The notes beneath the pieces are model-generated. The model was not told the origin of the DNA, did not search any database, and worked only from the letters and a program-made list of their open reading frames with translations. Source: Brenneria corticis (GTDB lineage: Bacteria; Pseudomonadota; Gammaproteobacteria; Enterobacterales; Enterobacteriaceae). Taken from it: a stretch of DNA of 64,000 nucleotides. Positions 1 to 8,858 of the stretch are shown piece after piece. The stretch's first letter is position 1, and each line of letters starts with the position of its first letter. The DNA lies in NCBI RefSeq assembly GCF_003115855.1, contig NZ_KZ819084.1, positions 62,001 through 126,000 of the forward strand. The letters run 5' to 3'. The position numbers and the translations under genes are program-made.

Positions 1-1
1 G

Positions 2-490
2 CTGCTCACCGGGCAGCCGGGCTCCTCCTCGAATATCGAACGTACCCAGGGAATTCGCGAAAGCCTGAAGGAAGGAGGCGACAAGTACAAGATCGTCGCC
101 GATCAAACCGGCAACTGGATGCGCTCCGAAGGGATGCGGATTGTGGAGAGCGTGCTGCCGTCGTTGCCCAAGCGCCCGCAGGTGATCCTCTCCGCCAATG
201 ACGATATGGCGTTGGGGGCGATTGAAGCGTTGCAGGGGCAGGGGCTGAAGCCCGGCGAGGTAGTGGTGACGGGTTTTGACGCCGTGCCGGAAGCGCTGGC
301 CCGCGTGCGCGACGGCTGGCTGGCGGTGACCGCCGACCAGCGTCCGGGCTATGCCGTCACCACCGCCTTGACCCAGTTGACCAACAATATCCGTAACCAG
401 GCGCCCATCACCGGGGCCGACTATCAGCCGACGATGATCACCAAAGATAACCTGAATGATGCGGAGCGCATCGGTGAAGCCGGCAAGTAA
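2..490 (+). CDS. Sugar ABC transporter periplasmic binding protein (C-terminal part, truncated by window edge)
   Basis: The open frame runs in from the left edge (from base 2) with no start, so this is the C-terminal part of a longer protein. The visible 162 residues read like a type I periplasmic binding protein of the RbsB family: a TGQPGSSSN segment, then an SANDDMALGAIEALQ helix and a VVVTGFDAVPEAL strand, the usual hinge and ligand-contact elements of ribose/inositol binding proteins. An RbsA-like ATPase and RbsC-like permease follow at once, and inositol catabolic genes lie downstream. A myo-inositol or related cyclitol ligand is therefore the best inference; the family alone does not prove it. 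Confidence 0.9.
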   Translation: MLTGQPGSSSNIERTQGIRESLKEGGDKYKIVADQTGNWMRSEGMRIVESVLPSLPKRPQVILSANDDMALGAIEALQGQGLKPGEVVVTGFDAVPEALARVRDGWLAVTADQRPGYAVTTALTQLTNNIRNQAPITGADYQPTMITKDNLNDAERIGEAGK

Positions 491-544
491 ACCACCGGTA
501 TACAGCAGGCCGTCCGCGGGCGGCCTGAAGCAAGGAGGATGGCG

Positions 545-2092
545 ATGACAGAACCCTTACTGAACGTTACCGATCTGGCCAAGAGTTTTTCCGGCGTATG
601 GGCGTTGAGCAAAGTACAGCTGACGGTGCTGCCGGGGGAGATCCATGCCCTGCTGGGGGAAAACGGCGCGGGTAAATCGACGCTGCTGAAAGCGCTGGCG
701 GGCGCGCAGCCGCAGACCAGCGGCGATATCTGGTTCGACGGCCGGGCGCTGTCGGTGCAGGACACGCCGGTGGAGCGGCAGAACCAGGGCATTGTGACCA
801 TTTACCAGGAATTTAACCTGCTGCCGAATATGAGCGTGGCGGAAAACATGTTTCTCGGCCGCGAACCGCGGCGCGGCGGTCTGTTGGTCGACGCGGCGGC
901 GGTGAACGAGGAGGCCAAAGCCGTTCTGGACTATCTGCAACTGAATATCGCCCCGACGACCCAGGTGGCGCGGCTAAGCGTGGCGCAACAGCAGATGGTG
1001 GAGATCGCCAGGGCGCTGACGCTCAACGCCCGGCTGATCGTGATGGATGAGCCCTCCGCGGCGCTCAGCGACAGCGAAGTGGAGAGCCTGCACCGCGTGG
1101 TGCGCGAACTGAAAGGGCGCGGCGTCAGCGTTATTTATGTGACGCATCGCCTGCATGAGGTGTTTCAGCTCTGCGATCGTTTCACCGTGTTGCAGGACGG
1201 ACGCTATACCGGTTCGGGCAACGTGGCGGATATCAACGTCAAGGAGATTATCCGCATGATGGTCGGACGCGACGTGGTATTCAACCGGCGTCCGGCGACC
1301 GCCACCCACCATCAGGACAAACCGGTGCGCCTTTCGGTAAAGGGATTGACGCGCGAGAAGCCGCCGCTGGACGCGCACGGCATCGCCCTGAAGGACATCA
1401 GCTTTCAGGTCCATGCCGGGGAAGTGCTGGGCATCGCCGGACTGGTGGGGGCGGGGCGCACCGAGATCGCCCGCTGCCTGTTCGGCGCCGATACGTTTGC
1501 GGCGGGCGAATTTATTCTCGACGGCCGGCCTTACCATCCCATCGACCCGCGGCATGCGCTGGCGCAGGGCATTGCGCTGGTGCCGGAAGATCGCAAAAAA
1601 GAGGGAGCGGTGCTGGGGTTGCCCATCCGCGACAATATTTCGCTCTCCAGTCTCTCTTCGCTGCTGCACTGGGGCGGATTCGTCAATACCCGCAAGGAAG
1701 ACCAGCTAATCGAAACCTATCGTCAGGCGTTGCATATCAAGATGGTCGACAGCCAGCAGGAGGTGCGCAAGCTTTCCGGCGGCAATCAGCAGAAAGTCAT
1801 TCTGGCCCGCTGCATGGCCCTTAATCCCAAGGTATTGATCGTTGACGAGCCGACGCGCGGCATTGACGTCGGCACCAAGTCTGAAGTGCATCAGGTGTTG
1901 TTCGATATGGCCGGCCAGGGGGTGGCCGTGATCGTCATTTCCTCCGATCTGCCGGAAATCATGGCGATTTCGGACCGGATCATCACCCTTAGCGAAGGCC
2001 GGGTGAGCGGGGAAATACACGGCGATGACGCTACGGAAGAGAAACTGATGACCATGATGGCCATCTGTCACGACGCCTTACACGCAGCATAA
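545..2092 (+). CDS. Sugar ABC transporter double ATPase (RbsA/MglA type)
   Basis: A double ATP-binding protein that powers sugar import at the inner membrane. The first cassette has a clean Walker A (GENGAGKST, residues 38-46), an LSVAQQQ signature and Walker B LIVMDEPSAAL. The second cassette has the degenerate Walker A typical of RbsA/MglA (GLVGAGRTE), then LSGGNQQK and VLIVDEPTRGID. The ATG at 545 is preferred over the in-frame ATG at 539, because AAGGAGG at 532-538 abuts 539 but sits 6 bases before 545. It lies 54 bases after the binding protein and 12 before the permease, in one operon. About 515 residues is the normal family length. Confidence 0.95.
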   Translation: MTEPLLNVTDLAKSFSGVWALSKVQLTVLPGEIHALLGENGAGKSTLLKALAGAQPQTSGDIWFDGRALSVQDTPVERQNQGIVTIYQEFNLLPNMSVAENMFLGREPRRGGLLVDAAAVNEEAKAVLDYLQLNIAPTTQVARLSVAQQQMVEIARALTLNARLIVMDEPSAALSDSEVESLHRVVRELKGRGVSVIYVTHRLHEVFQLCDRFTVLQDGRYTGSGNVADINVKEIIRMMVGRDVVFNRRPATATHHQDKPVRLSVKGLTREKPPLDAHGIALKDISFQVHAGEVLGIAGLVGAGRTEIARCLFGADTFAAGEFILDGRPYHPIDPRHALAQGIALVPEDRKKEGAVLGLPIRDNISLSSLSSLLHWGGFVNTRKEDQLIETYRQALHIKMVDSQQEVRKLSGGNQQKVILARCMALNPKVLIVDEPTRGIDVGTKSEVHQVLFDMAGQGVAVIVISSDLPEIMAISDRIITLSEGRVSGEIHGDDATEEKLMTMMAICHDALHAA

Positions 2093-2104
2093 CGGAGGTT
2101 ACTC

Positions 2105-3133
2105 ATGTCGCAGCCGCTTTCCAATACCCGCGCCCCGTCCGGCAACCGCGGACGTTTTGACCCCATTGCGTTTTTTGAACGCTTTGGCGTGTTTATCTTC
2201 ATGATTCTTCTGCTGATTTTCTTTCAGTCGCAGAACAGCAACTTTCTGAGCGAACGCAATATCACCAACATTCTTACCGAGGTTTCCATCTACGGCATCA
2301 TGGCCGTGGGGATGACCTTCGTGATCCTCACCGCCGGCATCGACCTGTCGGTGGGCTCCATTCTGGCGGTGTGCGCCATGACCGCCGCCTCGGTAATCAA
2401 AGGGGATAATTTCACCACCGTCGATGCGGACGCCTGGTATGGCATGAGCTGGCTGGTCGGGCTGGCGATCTGCCTGACGGTGGGAACGGTGATCGGGCTG
2501 CTGCACGGGCTGGGGGTGACCCGTCTGCGTCTGCCGCCGTTTATCGTCACGCTGGGCGGTATGACCATCTGGCGCGGGCTGACGCTGGTGATTAACGACG
2601 GCGCCCCCATCGCCGGGTTCGATCCCGGCTATCGCTGGTGGGGGCGGGGAACGCTGCTGGGGATTTCCATCCCCATCTGGATCTTCGCCCTGGTGGCGCT
2701 GGCGGGGTATCTGGCGCTGCATAAAACCCGCTGGGGACGCTTTGTCTACGCCATCGGCGGCAATATCGAAGCGGCCCGCCTGGCCGGGGTCAACGTGCAG
2801 CGGGTGCTGGTCAGCGTATATGTGGTGATCGGCTGTCTGGCCGGGCTGGCGGGATTTATTCTCAGCGCGCGGCTGGGCAGCGCGGAAGCGGTGGCGGGGA
2901 TCACCTTCGAGCTGCGGGTTATCGCCTCGGTGGTGATTGGCGGCACCTCGCTGATGGGCGGCTACGGGCGCATCGGCGGCACCATCATCGGCTCGATCAT
3001 CATGGGGATTCTGATCAACGGGCTGGTGCTGATGAACGTTTCGGCCTACTACCAGCAAATCATCACCGGTCTGATCATCGTGCTGGCGGTGGCGTTCGAC
3101 ACCTATGCCAAGAGCCGGCGCGGCGCCATCTGA
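2105..3133 (+). CDS. Sugar ABC transporter permease (RbsC type)
   Basis: Inner-membrane permease of the ribose/xylose/galactose (BPD_transp_2) family. Hydrophobic helices run through the whole 342 residues, and the family motif VGMTFVILTAGIDLSVGSIL is visible near residues 60-82, followed by the late segment VIASVVIGGTSLMGGYGRIGGT. A GGAGG Shine-Dalgarno lies just before the ATG (acggaggttactc). It is the third gene of the transporter set, 12 bases after the ATPase, and is followed by inositol catabolic genes. Cyclitol transport is inferred from that context; other sugars are possible. Confidence 0.93.
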   Translation: MSQPLSNTRAPSGNRGRFDPIAFFERFGVFIFMILLLIFFQSQNSNFLSERNITNILTEVSIYGIMAVGMTFVILTAGIDLSVGSILAVCAMTAASVIKGDNFTTVDADAWYGMSWLVGLAICLTVGTVIGLLHGLGVTRLRLPPFIVTLGGMTIWRGLTLVINDGAPIAGFDPGYRWWGRGTLLGISIPIWIFALVALAGYLALHKTRWGRFVYAIGGNIEAARLAGVNVQRVLVSVYVVIGCLAGLAGFILSARLGSAEAVAGITFELRVIASVVIGGTSLMGGYGRIGGTIIGSIIMGILINGLVLMNVSAYYQQIITGLIIVLAVAFDTYAKSRRGAI

Positions 3134-3173
3134 CGGGTGTTTGCGGGGAAGCGCTTTCCCCTGAGAGGCGGAT

Positions 3174-4307
3174 ATGAAACAGGTACGTATTGGATTGATC
3201 GGATCCGGCTACATCGGTCGCGCCCACGCCGTCGCCTATGCGCAGGCGCCCGTGGTGTTCGCCCTGCAAGGACGGCTGGTGAAGGCGGCGCTGGCGGAGG
3301 CGTCCCCGGAGCTGGCCGCCAGGCGGGCGCGGGAGCTGGGATTTTTACGCGCCGCCGCCGACTGGCGCGAACTGGTGGCCGATCCGGACATCGACGTGGT
3401 GGATATCTGTTCCCCCAATTTTTTGCACCATGAGATGGCGCTGGCGGCTATTCGCCACGGCAAGCACGTTTACGCCGAGAAGCCGCTGGCGCTCAACGCC
3501 GCCGACGCCCGCGAGATGGCGGAGGCCGCCAGACGGGCGGGGGTGAAAACCCTGGTCGGGTTCAATTATATGAAAAACCCCGCCGCCAGCCTGGCGAAAG
3601 AGATTATCGCCGGCGGGGAAATCGGCGAGGTGATCCATTTTTACGGCGCCCATAACGAAGATTATCTGGCCGACCCGCGCACGCCGGCGGACTGGCACTG
3701 CTTTAAGCGGACCGCCGGCCTCGGCGCGCTGGGGGATCTGGCGGCGCACATCGTCAATATGGCGCACTACCTGGTGGGGGAGATCGCCGGCGTATGCGGC
3801 GATATGCAGACGGTGATTCCGCAGCGCCCGGCCAGGTCCGGCAGCGACGAGCTGGTGCGGGTGGAGAACGAGGACCAGGCGCACGCCATGGTGCGTTTCG
3901 CCAATGGCGCGCGCGGCGTGCTGGAGACGTCCCGCGTCGCCTGCGGCCGCAAAATGGGACTGACCTACGTGGTCACCGGCAGCAAAGGCGCCCTGAGTTT
4001 TACCCAGGAAAGAATGGCGGAACTGAAACTGTACCGGCAGGACGACCCGGCAAACCGCCAGGGCTTCCGCACCTTGCTGCTGGGGCCGCAGCACCCGGAC
4101 TATGCGGCATTCTGCGCCGGCGCCGGTCACGGCATTGGTTTTAACGATCAAAAGACGGTGGAGGTGCGCGACCTGATCGACGGCATCGCCGCCGAGCTGC
4201 CGCTGTGGCCGGATTTCGCCGAAGGATGGAAGGTCTCGCGGGTGCTGGATGCCATTGTCTTATCGCATCAGGCGTCGCGCTGGGTGGCGGTCGACGAGAT
4301 TGGCTGA
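3174..4307 (+). CDS. Gfo/Idh/MocA family NAD(P)-dependent dehydrogenase, inositol-type
   Basis: A cytoplasmic oxidoreductase that would oxidise a cyclitol or sugar hydroxyl to a ketone. The N-terminus has a Rossmann nucleotide motif (GLIGSGYIGRAHA). The family motif YAEKPLAL carries the catalytic lysine near residue 100, and a GDLAAHIVNMAHYL segment supplies the conserved Asp and His. At 377 residues it is slightly longer than classic IolG (about 335), and it resembles the auxiliary dehydrogenases found beside iol genes. No symbol is given because IolG, IolW and IolX types cannot be separated by eye. It sits between the permease and iolC in one operon. Confidence 0.88.
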   Translation: MKQVRIGLIGSGYIGRAHAVAYAQAPVVFALQGRLVKAALAEASPELAARRARELGFLRAAADWRELVADPDIDVVDICSPNFLHHEMALAAIRHGKHVYAEKPLALNAADAREMAEAARRAGVKTLVGFNYMKNPAASLAKEIIAGGEIGEVIHFYGAHNEDYLADPRTPADWHCFKRTAGLGALGDLAAHIVNMAHYLVGEIAGVCGDMQTVIPQRPARSGSDELVRVENEDQAHAMVRFANGARGVLETSRVACGRKMGLTYVVTGSKGALSFTQERMAELKLYRQDDPANRQGFRTLLLGPQHPDYAAFCAGAGHGIGFNDQKTVEVRDLIDGIAAELPLWPDFAEGWKVSRVLDAIVLSHQASRWVAVDEIG

Positions 4308-4351
4308 ACCGGGCGATTTAATTTCTTTTTTGTCTATAGGGCGTGGTCGTT

Positions 4352-6256
4352 ATGAGTCAGGAAAAGGCATTTGACGTGATTTGCATGGGGCGGGTGGCCG
4401 TCGATCTTTACGGTCAACAGATTGGTTCGCGACTGGAGGATATGGGCAGTTTCGCCAAATACCTGGGAGGATCGTCCGGCAACGTGGCCTACGGCGCCGC
4501 GCGGCAGGGATTGCGTTCTTCCATGCTGGCGCGCGTCGGCGATGAGCATATGGGACGCTTTCTGCGTGAGGAGCTGCAACAGGCGGGGTGCGACACCAGC
4601 CATCTGATCACCGATAAAACGCGGCTGACGGCGCTGGTGCTGCTGGGCATCAAAGACCGTGAAACCTTCCCGCTGATTTTCTACCGCGATAACTGCGCCG
4701 ATATGGCCATCACGGCGGAGGATTTCAGCGAAGCCTATATCGCCTCGTCCCGCTGTCTGGCGGTCACCGGCACCCATCTGTCCCACCCCCGCACGCGGGA
4801 GGCGGTGCTGACGGCGCTGCGCTACGCCAGGCGCAACGGGGTGAAAACGGTGCTGGATATCGACTACCGCCCGGTGCTGTGGGGGCTGACCGCGCTGGGG
4901 GACGGCGAAACGCGCTTTATCGCCGCCGAGGCGGTGACTGAGCAGCTACAGCAGGTGCTGGAACTGTTCGATGTGATTGTCGGCACCGAAGAGGAGTTCC
5001 ATATCGCCGGCGGCAGCACCGACACCCTGCAGGCGTTGCGGCGGGTGCGGGAAAACAGCCGGGCGGAGCTGGTGTGCAAGCGCGGCGCGCTGGGGTGTTC
5101 GGTGTTCAGCGCGGCGATCCCCGACTCGCTGGACCAGGGGGTGACGATCCGCGGCGTGCGGGTCGAGGTGCTCAACGTGCTGGGCGCCGGCGATGCGTTT
5201 ATGTCCGGCCTGTTGCGCGGCTATCTCGGCGGCGAGGGGTGGGAAAAAGCCTGCGCCTACGCCAATGCCTGCGGCGCGCTGGTGGTGTCGCGCCACGGCT
5301 GCGCCCCGGCGATGCCGAGCCGCATCGAACTGGATAACTATCTGGCGCGGGCGGACGAGGTTCCCCGTCCTGATCTCGATCGCGAGCTGAATCATCTGCA
5401 CCGGGTGACCACCCGGCGCAGGCAGTGGCATGAGCTGTGCGTGATGGCGTTCGATCACCGCAGCCAGTTGGAGGAGATGGCGATCGGCTGCGGCGCCGAT
5501 ATCGGCCGTATCCCCGAGCTGAAGCGCCTGATCCTGCAGGCCGGCGTCGAAACCGCGCGCCAGGCCGGGCTGGACGATAAAGCCGGGGTGCTGTGCGACG
5601 GCACCTTCGGACAGGAGGCGCTGAATGCCGTTACCGGCAAGGGGTGGTGGATCGGCCGGCCGATAGAACTGCCGGGATCGCGCCCGCTGGCGATGGAGCA
5701 CGGCAATATCGGCTCGCAGTTGATCAACTGGCCGCTGGAGCACGTGGTGAAGTGTCTGGTGTTCTTCCATCCGGACGACGACCAGCGGCTGCGGCGCGAG
5801 CAGGAGCTGAAGGTGGCGGAAGTGTATCAGGCCTGCTGCCAGTCCGGCCACGAACTGCTGCTGGAGGTGATATTGCCGCCGGGCATGCCGCACGGCGATG
5901 AACACTACCTGCGGGTGATACAACGCTTCTACAACCTGGACGTGCGGCCGGACTGGTGGAAACTGCCGCCGCTGACGGCGTCCGGCTGGCAACGGCTGAC
6001 CCAATTGCTGCAACAGCGCGATCCCTACTGCCGCGGGGTGGTGATCCTGGGGCTGGACGCGCCGCTGGAAAGCCTGCGCCAGGGCTTCAACGCCGCCGTC
6101 GGGTTCCCCATCGTCAAAGGTTTCGCCGTGGGGCGCACCCTGTTTGCCCAGCCGGCGCAAAGGTGGCTGAAAAACGACATCGACAGCGAGCAGCTTATCG
6201 AGCAAATCAAGCATAACTACCTGCAACTGATCGACTTATGGCGCCAGCGCGGGTAG
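4352..6256 (+). CDS. iolC: 5-dehydro-2-deoxygluconokinase fused to a DUF2090 aldolase-like domain (IolC)
   Basis: A two-domain protein of inositol breakdown. Residues 1 to about 320 are a PfkB/ribokinase-type kinase: GGSSGNVAYGAARQG in the substrate lid region and VLGAGDAFMSGLLRGYL with the anion-hole GAGD and catalytic Asp. It would phosphorylate 5-dehydro-2-deoxygluconate. Residues from about 325 to the end are a DUF2090 domain, which begins at RRQWHELCVMAFDHRSQLEEM. Such fusions are known in proteobacterial iol operons; DUF2090 is thought to act as the aldolase for the phosphorylated product, which is inference here. The ATG at 4352 is chosen over an upstream GTG at 4343 because an AGGG lies 10 bases before it. 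Confidence 0.93.
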   Translation: MSQEKAFDVICMGRVAVDLYGQQIGSRLEDMGSFAKYLGGSSGNVAYGAARQGLRSSMLARVGDEHMGRFLREELQQAGCDTSHLITDKTRLTALVLLGIKDRETFPLIFYRDNCADMAITAEDFSEAYIASSRCLAVTGTHLSHPRTREAVLTALRYARRNGVKTVLDIDYRPVLWGLTALGDGETRFIAAEAVTEQLQQVLELFDVIVGTEEEFHIAGGSTDTLQALRRVRENSRAELVCKRGALGCSVFSAAIPDSLDQGVTIRGVRVEVLNVLGAGDAFMSGLLRGYLGGEGWEKACAYANACGALVVSRHGCAPAMPSRIELDNYLARADEVPRPDLDRELNHLHRVTTRRRQWHELCVMAFDHRSQLEEMAIGCGADIGRIPELKRLILQAGVETARQAGLDDKAGVLCDGTFGQEALNAVTGKGWWIGRPIELPGSRPLAMEHGNIGSQLINWPLEHVVKCLVFFHPDDDQRLRREQELKVAEVYQACCQSGHELLLEVILPPGMPHGDEHYLRVIQRFYNLDVRPDWWKLPPLTASGWQRLTQLLQQRDPYCRGVVILGLDAPLESLRQGFNAAVGFPIVKGFAVGRTLFAQPAQRWLKNDIDSEQLIEQIKHNYLQLIDLWRQRG

Positions 6257-6292
6257 CGAACCTTCTTATTACTATGATTGAGGGAAAAGAGT

Positions 6293-7183
6293 ATGGCCGT
6301 TCAACTTGGTATTAATCCGCTCACCTGGACCAATGACGATCTGCCCTCGCTGGGGGCGGACACGCCGCTGGAAACCTGTCTGAGCGAGGGCAAGCAGGCC
6401 GGTTTCGCCGGCTTCGAGTTGGGAAATAAATTTCCCCGGCAGTCGGCCGTATTGGGGCCGATCCTTAAAGCGCACGATCTTCGCCTGGTGTCGGGGTGGT
6501 ATTCCGGGCGGCTGCTCGAACGCTCGGTGGAGGAAGAAATCGCCGCGGTGCAGGATCATCTCAATCTGCTGCGCGATCTGGGGGCCGACGTAATGGTGTT
6601 TGCCGAGGTCAGCGGCGCCGTGCACGGCGACCGGCAAAAGCCGGTGCATCTGCGCCCGCGTTTTCCCGCCGAACGCTGGCGGGAGTATGGCGACAAGCTC
6701 AGCGAGTTTGCCCGTTATACCCGCAGCCAGGGTTTGCAGATCGCCTACCATCACCATATGGGAACGGTGATTGAAAGCGCGCAGGACGTGGATAATCTGC
6801 TGGAGCACACCGGGCCGGAAGTCGGCCTGCTGCTGGATACCGGGCACCTGACCTTTGCCGGCGCCGATCCGCTGGCGGTGGCCGAACGCTGGATAGCGCG
6901 CATCAATCACGTTCACTGCAAAGACATCCGCGCCGATGTGCTGCGGGACGTCAAAAACCGTAAAACCAGCTTTCTCGACGCGGTGCTCAGCGGCGTATTT
7001 ACCGTGCCGGGCGATGGCTGCGTCGATTATCCGCCGCTTTTTCGCCTGCTGAAAGCGCACGGCTATCAGGGCTGGCTGGTGGTGGAAGCGGAGCAGGATC
7101 CCGCCGTGGCGCATCCGCTCACCTACGCCACCCTGGGCTACAACAACCTACAGCGTCTGGCGTATCAGGCCGGGCTGATCTGA
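6293..7183 (+). CDS. iolE: Myo-inosose-2 dehydratase (IolE)
   Basis: A cytoplasmic TIM-barrel enzyme of the xylose-isomerase-like family that dehydrates scyllo-inosose (2-keto-myo-inositol). The start reads MAVQLGINPLTWTNDDLPSLG, a typical IolE N-terminus, and metal-binding acids and histidines follow the family pattern (AYHHHMGTVIES, LLLDTGHLTFAGADP, HVHCKDIR, GWLVVEAEQDP). The ATG at 6293 is chosen because AGGGAAAAG lies just upstream; the longer TTG start at 6278 would include that ribosome site. It is 36 bases after iolC and ahead of iolB, so co-transcription is likely. The length of 296 residues is normal. Confidence 0.95.
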   Translation: MAVQLGINPLTWTNDDLPSLGADTPLETCLSEGKQAGFAGFELGNKFPRQSAVLGPILKAHDLRLVSGWYSGRLLERSVEEEIAAVQDHLNLLRDLGADVMVFAEVSGAVHGDRQKPVHLRPRFPAERWREYGDKLSEFARYTRSQGLQIAYHHHMGTVIESAQDVDNLLEHTGPEVGLLLDTGHLTFAGADPLAVAERWIARINHVHCKDIRADVLRDVKNRKTSFLDAVLSGVFTVPGDGCVDYPPLFRLLKAHGYQGWLVVEAEQDPAVAHPLTYATLGYNNLQRLAYQAGLI

Positions 7184-7315
7184 TGGCCGGCATTTTCCGT
7201 CGTCGTCGCCTTATCCGTCATCCCCGGGCTTCACCGACATTCCCGCACTTCTCCGTCATTCCCGCGGCGGTCGGCGGGAATCTACGTTCACCGGCGTCAT
7301 CAAAGGAGCACACCC
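7184..7315. repeat. Intergenic palindromic repeat element (CGTCATTCCCGC family) between iolE and iolB
   Basis: The 132-base gap holds several partial copies of a short motif: CCGTCATCCCCGGGC, CGACATTCCCGC and CCGTCATTCCCGCGG. The last forms an inverted repeat, ATTCCCGC at 7258-7265 with GCGGGAAT at 7274-7281 around an 8-base loop. A related and more complete element lies at 22333-22414. This looks like a dispersed REP-like element inserted inside the operon; iolB keeps its own AAAGGAG Shine-Dalgarno at the right end of the gap. Confidence 0.7.
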
Positions 7316-8146
7316 ATGCCTCAGTTGCTATCACGCTATCGCACCCCGGACGATCAAGGGTGTATACAACGCATCACCCCGGCAAGCGCCGGCTGGAACT
7401 ATGTCGGCTTTGCCGCCTATCAGCTGGCGGCGGGGAAAACGCTGTCGCTGCCGGCCACGGATAACGAGCGCTGTCTGGTTCTGCTGGGGGGAAAGGCCAG
7501 CGTCGTCACCCCCGGCGAACGCTTTGAGGATATCGGCGATCGCCGGCAGCCGTTTGAGCGCAGAAAACCCTATGCGGTGTACGTCGCCAGCGGTGAAAGC
7601 GCGACCATAACCGCCCATACGCCTCTGGAGCTGGCGGTGTGCTCCGCGCCGGGGCGGGGAACCTATCCGACCCGGCTGATCGCCCCGGCGGATATTGACG
7701 CGGAGCAGCGCGGATACGGACATAACCGCCGCTATGTGCATAATATTCTGCCGGAGGATAAGGCGGCGGACAGCCTGCTGGTGGTGGAGGTCTACACCGA
7801 CGAGGGCTGCACCAGCTCGTATCCCAGCCACAAGCACGATAACGACAACCCCCCGCATGAAACCTATCTGGAGGAGACCTATTACCACCGGCTGAATCCG
7901 CCGCAGGGGTTTTGCCTGCAACGCGTTTACACGGACGACCGCACGCTGGATGAAAGCATGGCGGTGTATGACAAAGATGTAGTGCTGGTGCCGAAGGGAT
8001 ATCACCCGGTGGCTACCATCGCGGGTTACGATAGCTACTACCTGAACGTGATGGCGGGGCCGAAACGGCAATGGCGTTTCAGCTGGGAAGCCGACCACCA
8101 GTGGATTAACAGCGAAGCGTACGCTGGAAAAACGAAGACCGGGTGA
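7316..8146 (+). CDS. iolB: 5-deoxy-glucuronate isomerase (IolB)
   Basis: A bicupin isomerase that converts 5-deoxy-glucuronate to 5-dehydro-2-deoxygluconate, the substrate of IolC. The metal-site region is visible as SSYPSHKHDNDNPPHETYLEETYYHRLNP, with two closely spaced His and a downstream Glu, followed by DKDVVLVPKGYHPV. It has the usual IolB length (276 residues). A strong AAAGGAG precedes the ATG. It is the last gene of the inositol operon in the window and ends convergently with the ygaP-like gene. iolA, iolD and iolR are not in the window. Confidence 0.95.
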   Translation: MPQLLSRYRTPDDQGCIQRITPASAGWNYVGFAAYQLAAGKTLSLPATDNERCLVLLGGKASVVTPGERFEDIGDRRQPFERRKPYAVYVASGESATITAHTPLELAVCSAPGRGTYPTRLIAPADIDAEQRGYGHNRRYVHNILPEDKAADSLLVVEVYTDEGCTSSYPSHKHDNDNPPHETYLEETYYHRLNPPQGFCLQRVYTDDRTLDESMAVYDKDVVLVPKGYHPVATIAGYDSYYLNVMAGPKRQWRFSWEADHQWINSEAYAGKTKTG

Positions 8147-8171
8147 ACAAGATATGCCCGCAACGCTGCAT

Positions 8172-8190
8172 TCCGGGATTGCAGCCCGGA
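8172..8190. terminator. Possible terminator hairpin between iolB and ygaP-like gene
   Basis: TCCGGG at 8172-8177 pairs with CCCGGA at 8185-8190 around a 7-base loop, followed within 10 bases by CTTTT. It lies in the 76-base gap between convergent genes and could end iolB transcription. The T tract is short, so intrinsic termination is only possible. Confidence 0.4.
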
Positions 8191-8222
8191 GATCGGCTTT
8201 TAGCGAAATAGCGGACGATATC

Positions 8223-8747
8223 TCAGGAAGAGGGCGAGCTGCGGTTCCAGGGCATCTTCAGCAGCAGGCGGGCCAGCCCGCAGAAACCCGAAATCCCGGC
8301 AAAGATCAGCCCGGCGCCGATAAATCCCGACAGGGCGTGGAACCAGGGGGAAACCGTGGCTCCCAGAACGGCGCCCAGCAGCACGATGGCGCCGGCGGTA
8401 ATCTGCACCTGGCGGTTAATCTCCAGCGGCTGTGACTTATCGATCACCGTGGGCAGCCCCGCCTGTTTCCAGGCCGCCAGACCGCCGTCCAGAATATAGG
8501 CGTCGCCCGGCACGCTGGCGGCGAGCCTGTCGGCATTGGCCTGGGTGCGGTTGCCGGACTGACAGTGGAAGATAACGCCGCCGTCGGCGGTCAGCGGCTG
8601 CTGCGCCGCAATGTCGTTCAGCGGAATATGCCGCGCCTGGGCGATATGTTCGCGCGCGTACTCATCGGCCGCACGGATATCGACCAGCAGGGCGCCGTTC
8701 TCGATCAGTTCGCGAGCGTGCTGGGGCTGGACAAGCTTGATGGGCAT
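8223..8747 (-). CDS. ygaP: Membrane-anchored rhodanese (YgaP-like)
   Basis: A 174-residue protein with an N-terminal rhodanese domain and a C-terminal membrane part (DUF2892-like), the architecture and exact length of YgaP. The rhodanese active-site loop is FHCQSGNRTQ, with the catalytic Cys near residue 63. Two hydrophobic segments occur around residues 115-160 (ITAGAIVLLGAVLGATVSPW and ALSGFIGAGLIFAGISGFCGL). It would move sulfane sulfur or nitrosyl groups at the inner membrane. No ArsR-type ygaV neighbour is seen; it appears monocistronic, with an AAGGAA site before the ATG. Confidence 0.88.
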   Translation of the reverse strand: MPIKLVQPQHARELIENGALLVDIRAADEYAREHIAQARHIPLNDIAAQQPLTADGGVIFHCQSGNRTQANADRLAASVPGDAYILDGGLAAWKQAGLPTVIDKSQPLEINRQVQITAGAIVLLGAVLGATVSPWFHALSGFIGAGLIFAGISGFCGLARLLLKMPWNRSSPSS

Positions 8748-8858
8748 GATGATTTCCTTGGTGGCGATATAGCTACAGTATATCTCTTTGCGCGTGAAAT
8801 GATCTTCTGCGCATTACGGATGCTAATAGACGATCCTCCGCGCGGAAGATGCGCCGCT

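Noticed and set aside
2099..3058. Minus-strand frame opposite the RbsC-like permease
   Set aside because: Low-complexity His/Asp/Gln-rich translation typical of antisense to a membrane protein gene.
8832..8849. Near-perfect inverted repeat ATCCTCCGCG/CGCGGAAGAT after the SHMT-like gene
   Set aside because: One mismatch, no loop and no T tract; too weak to call a terminator, although its position downstream of the gene is suitable.
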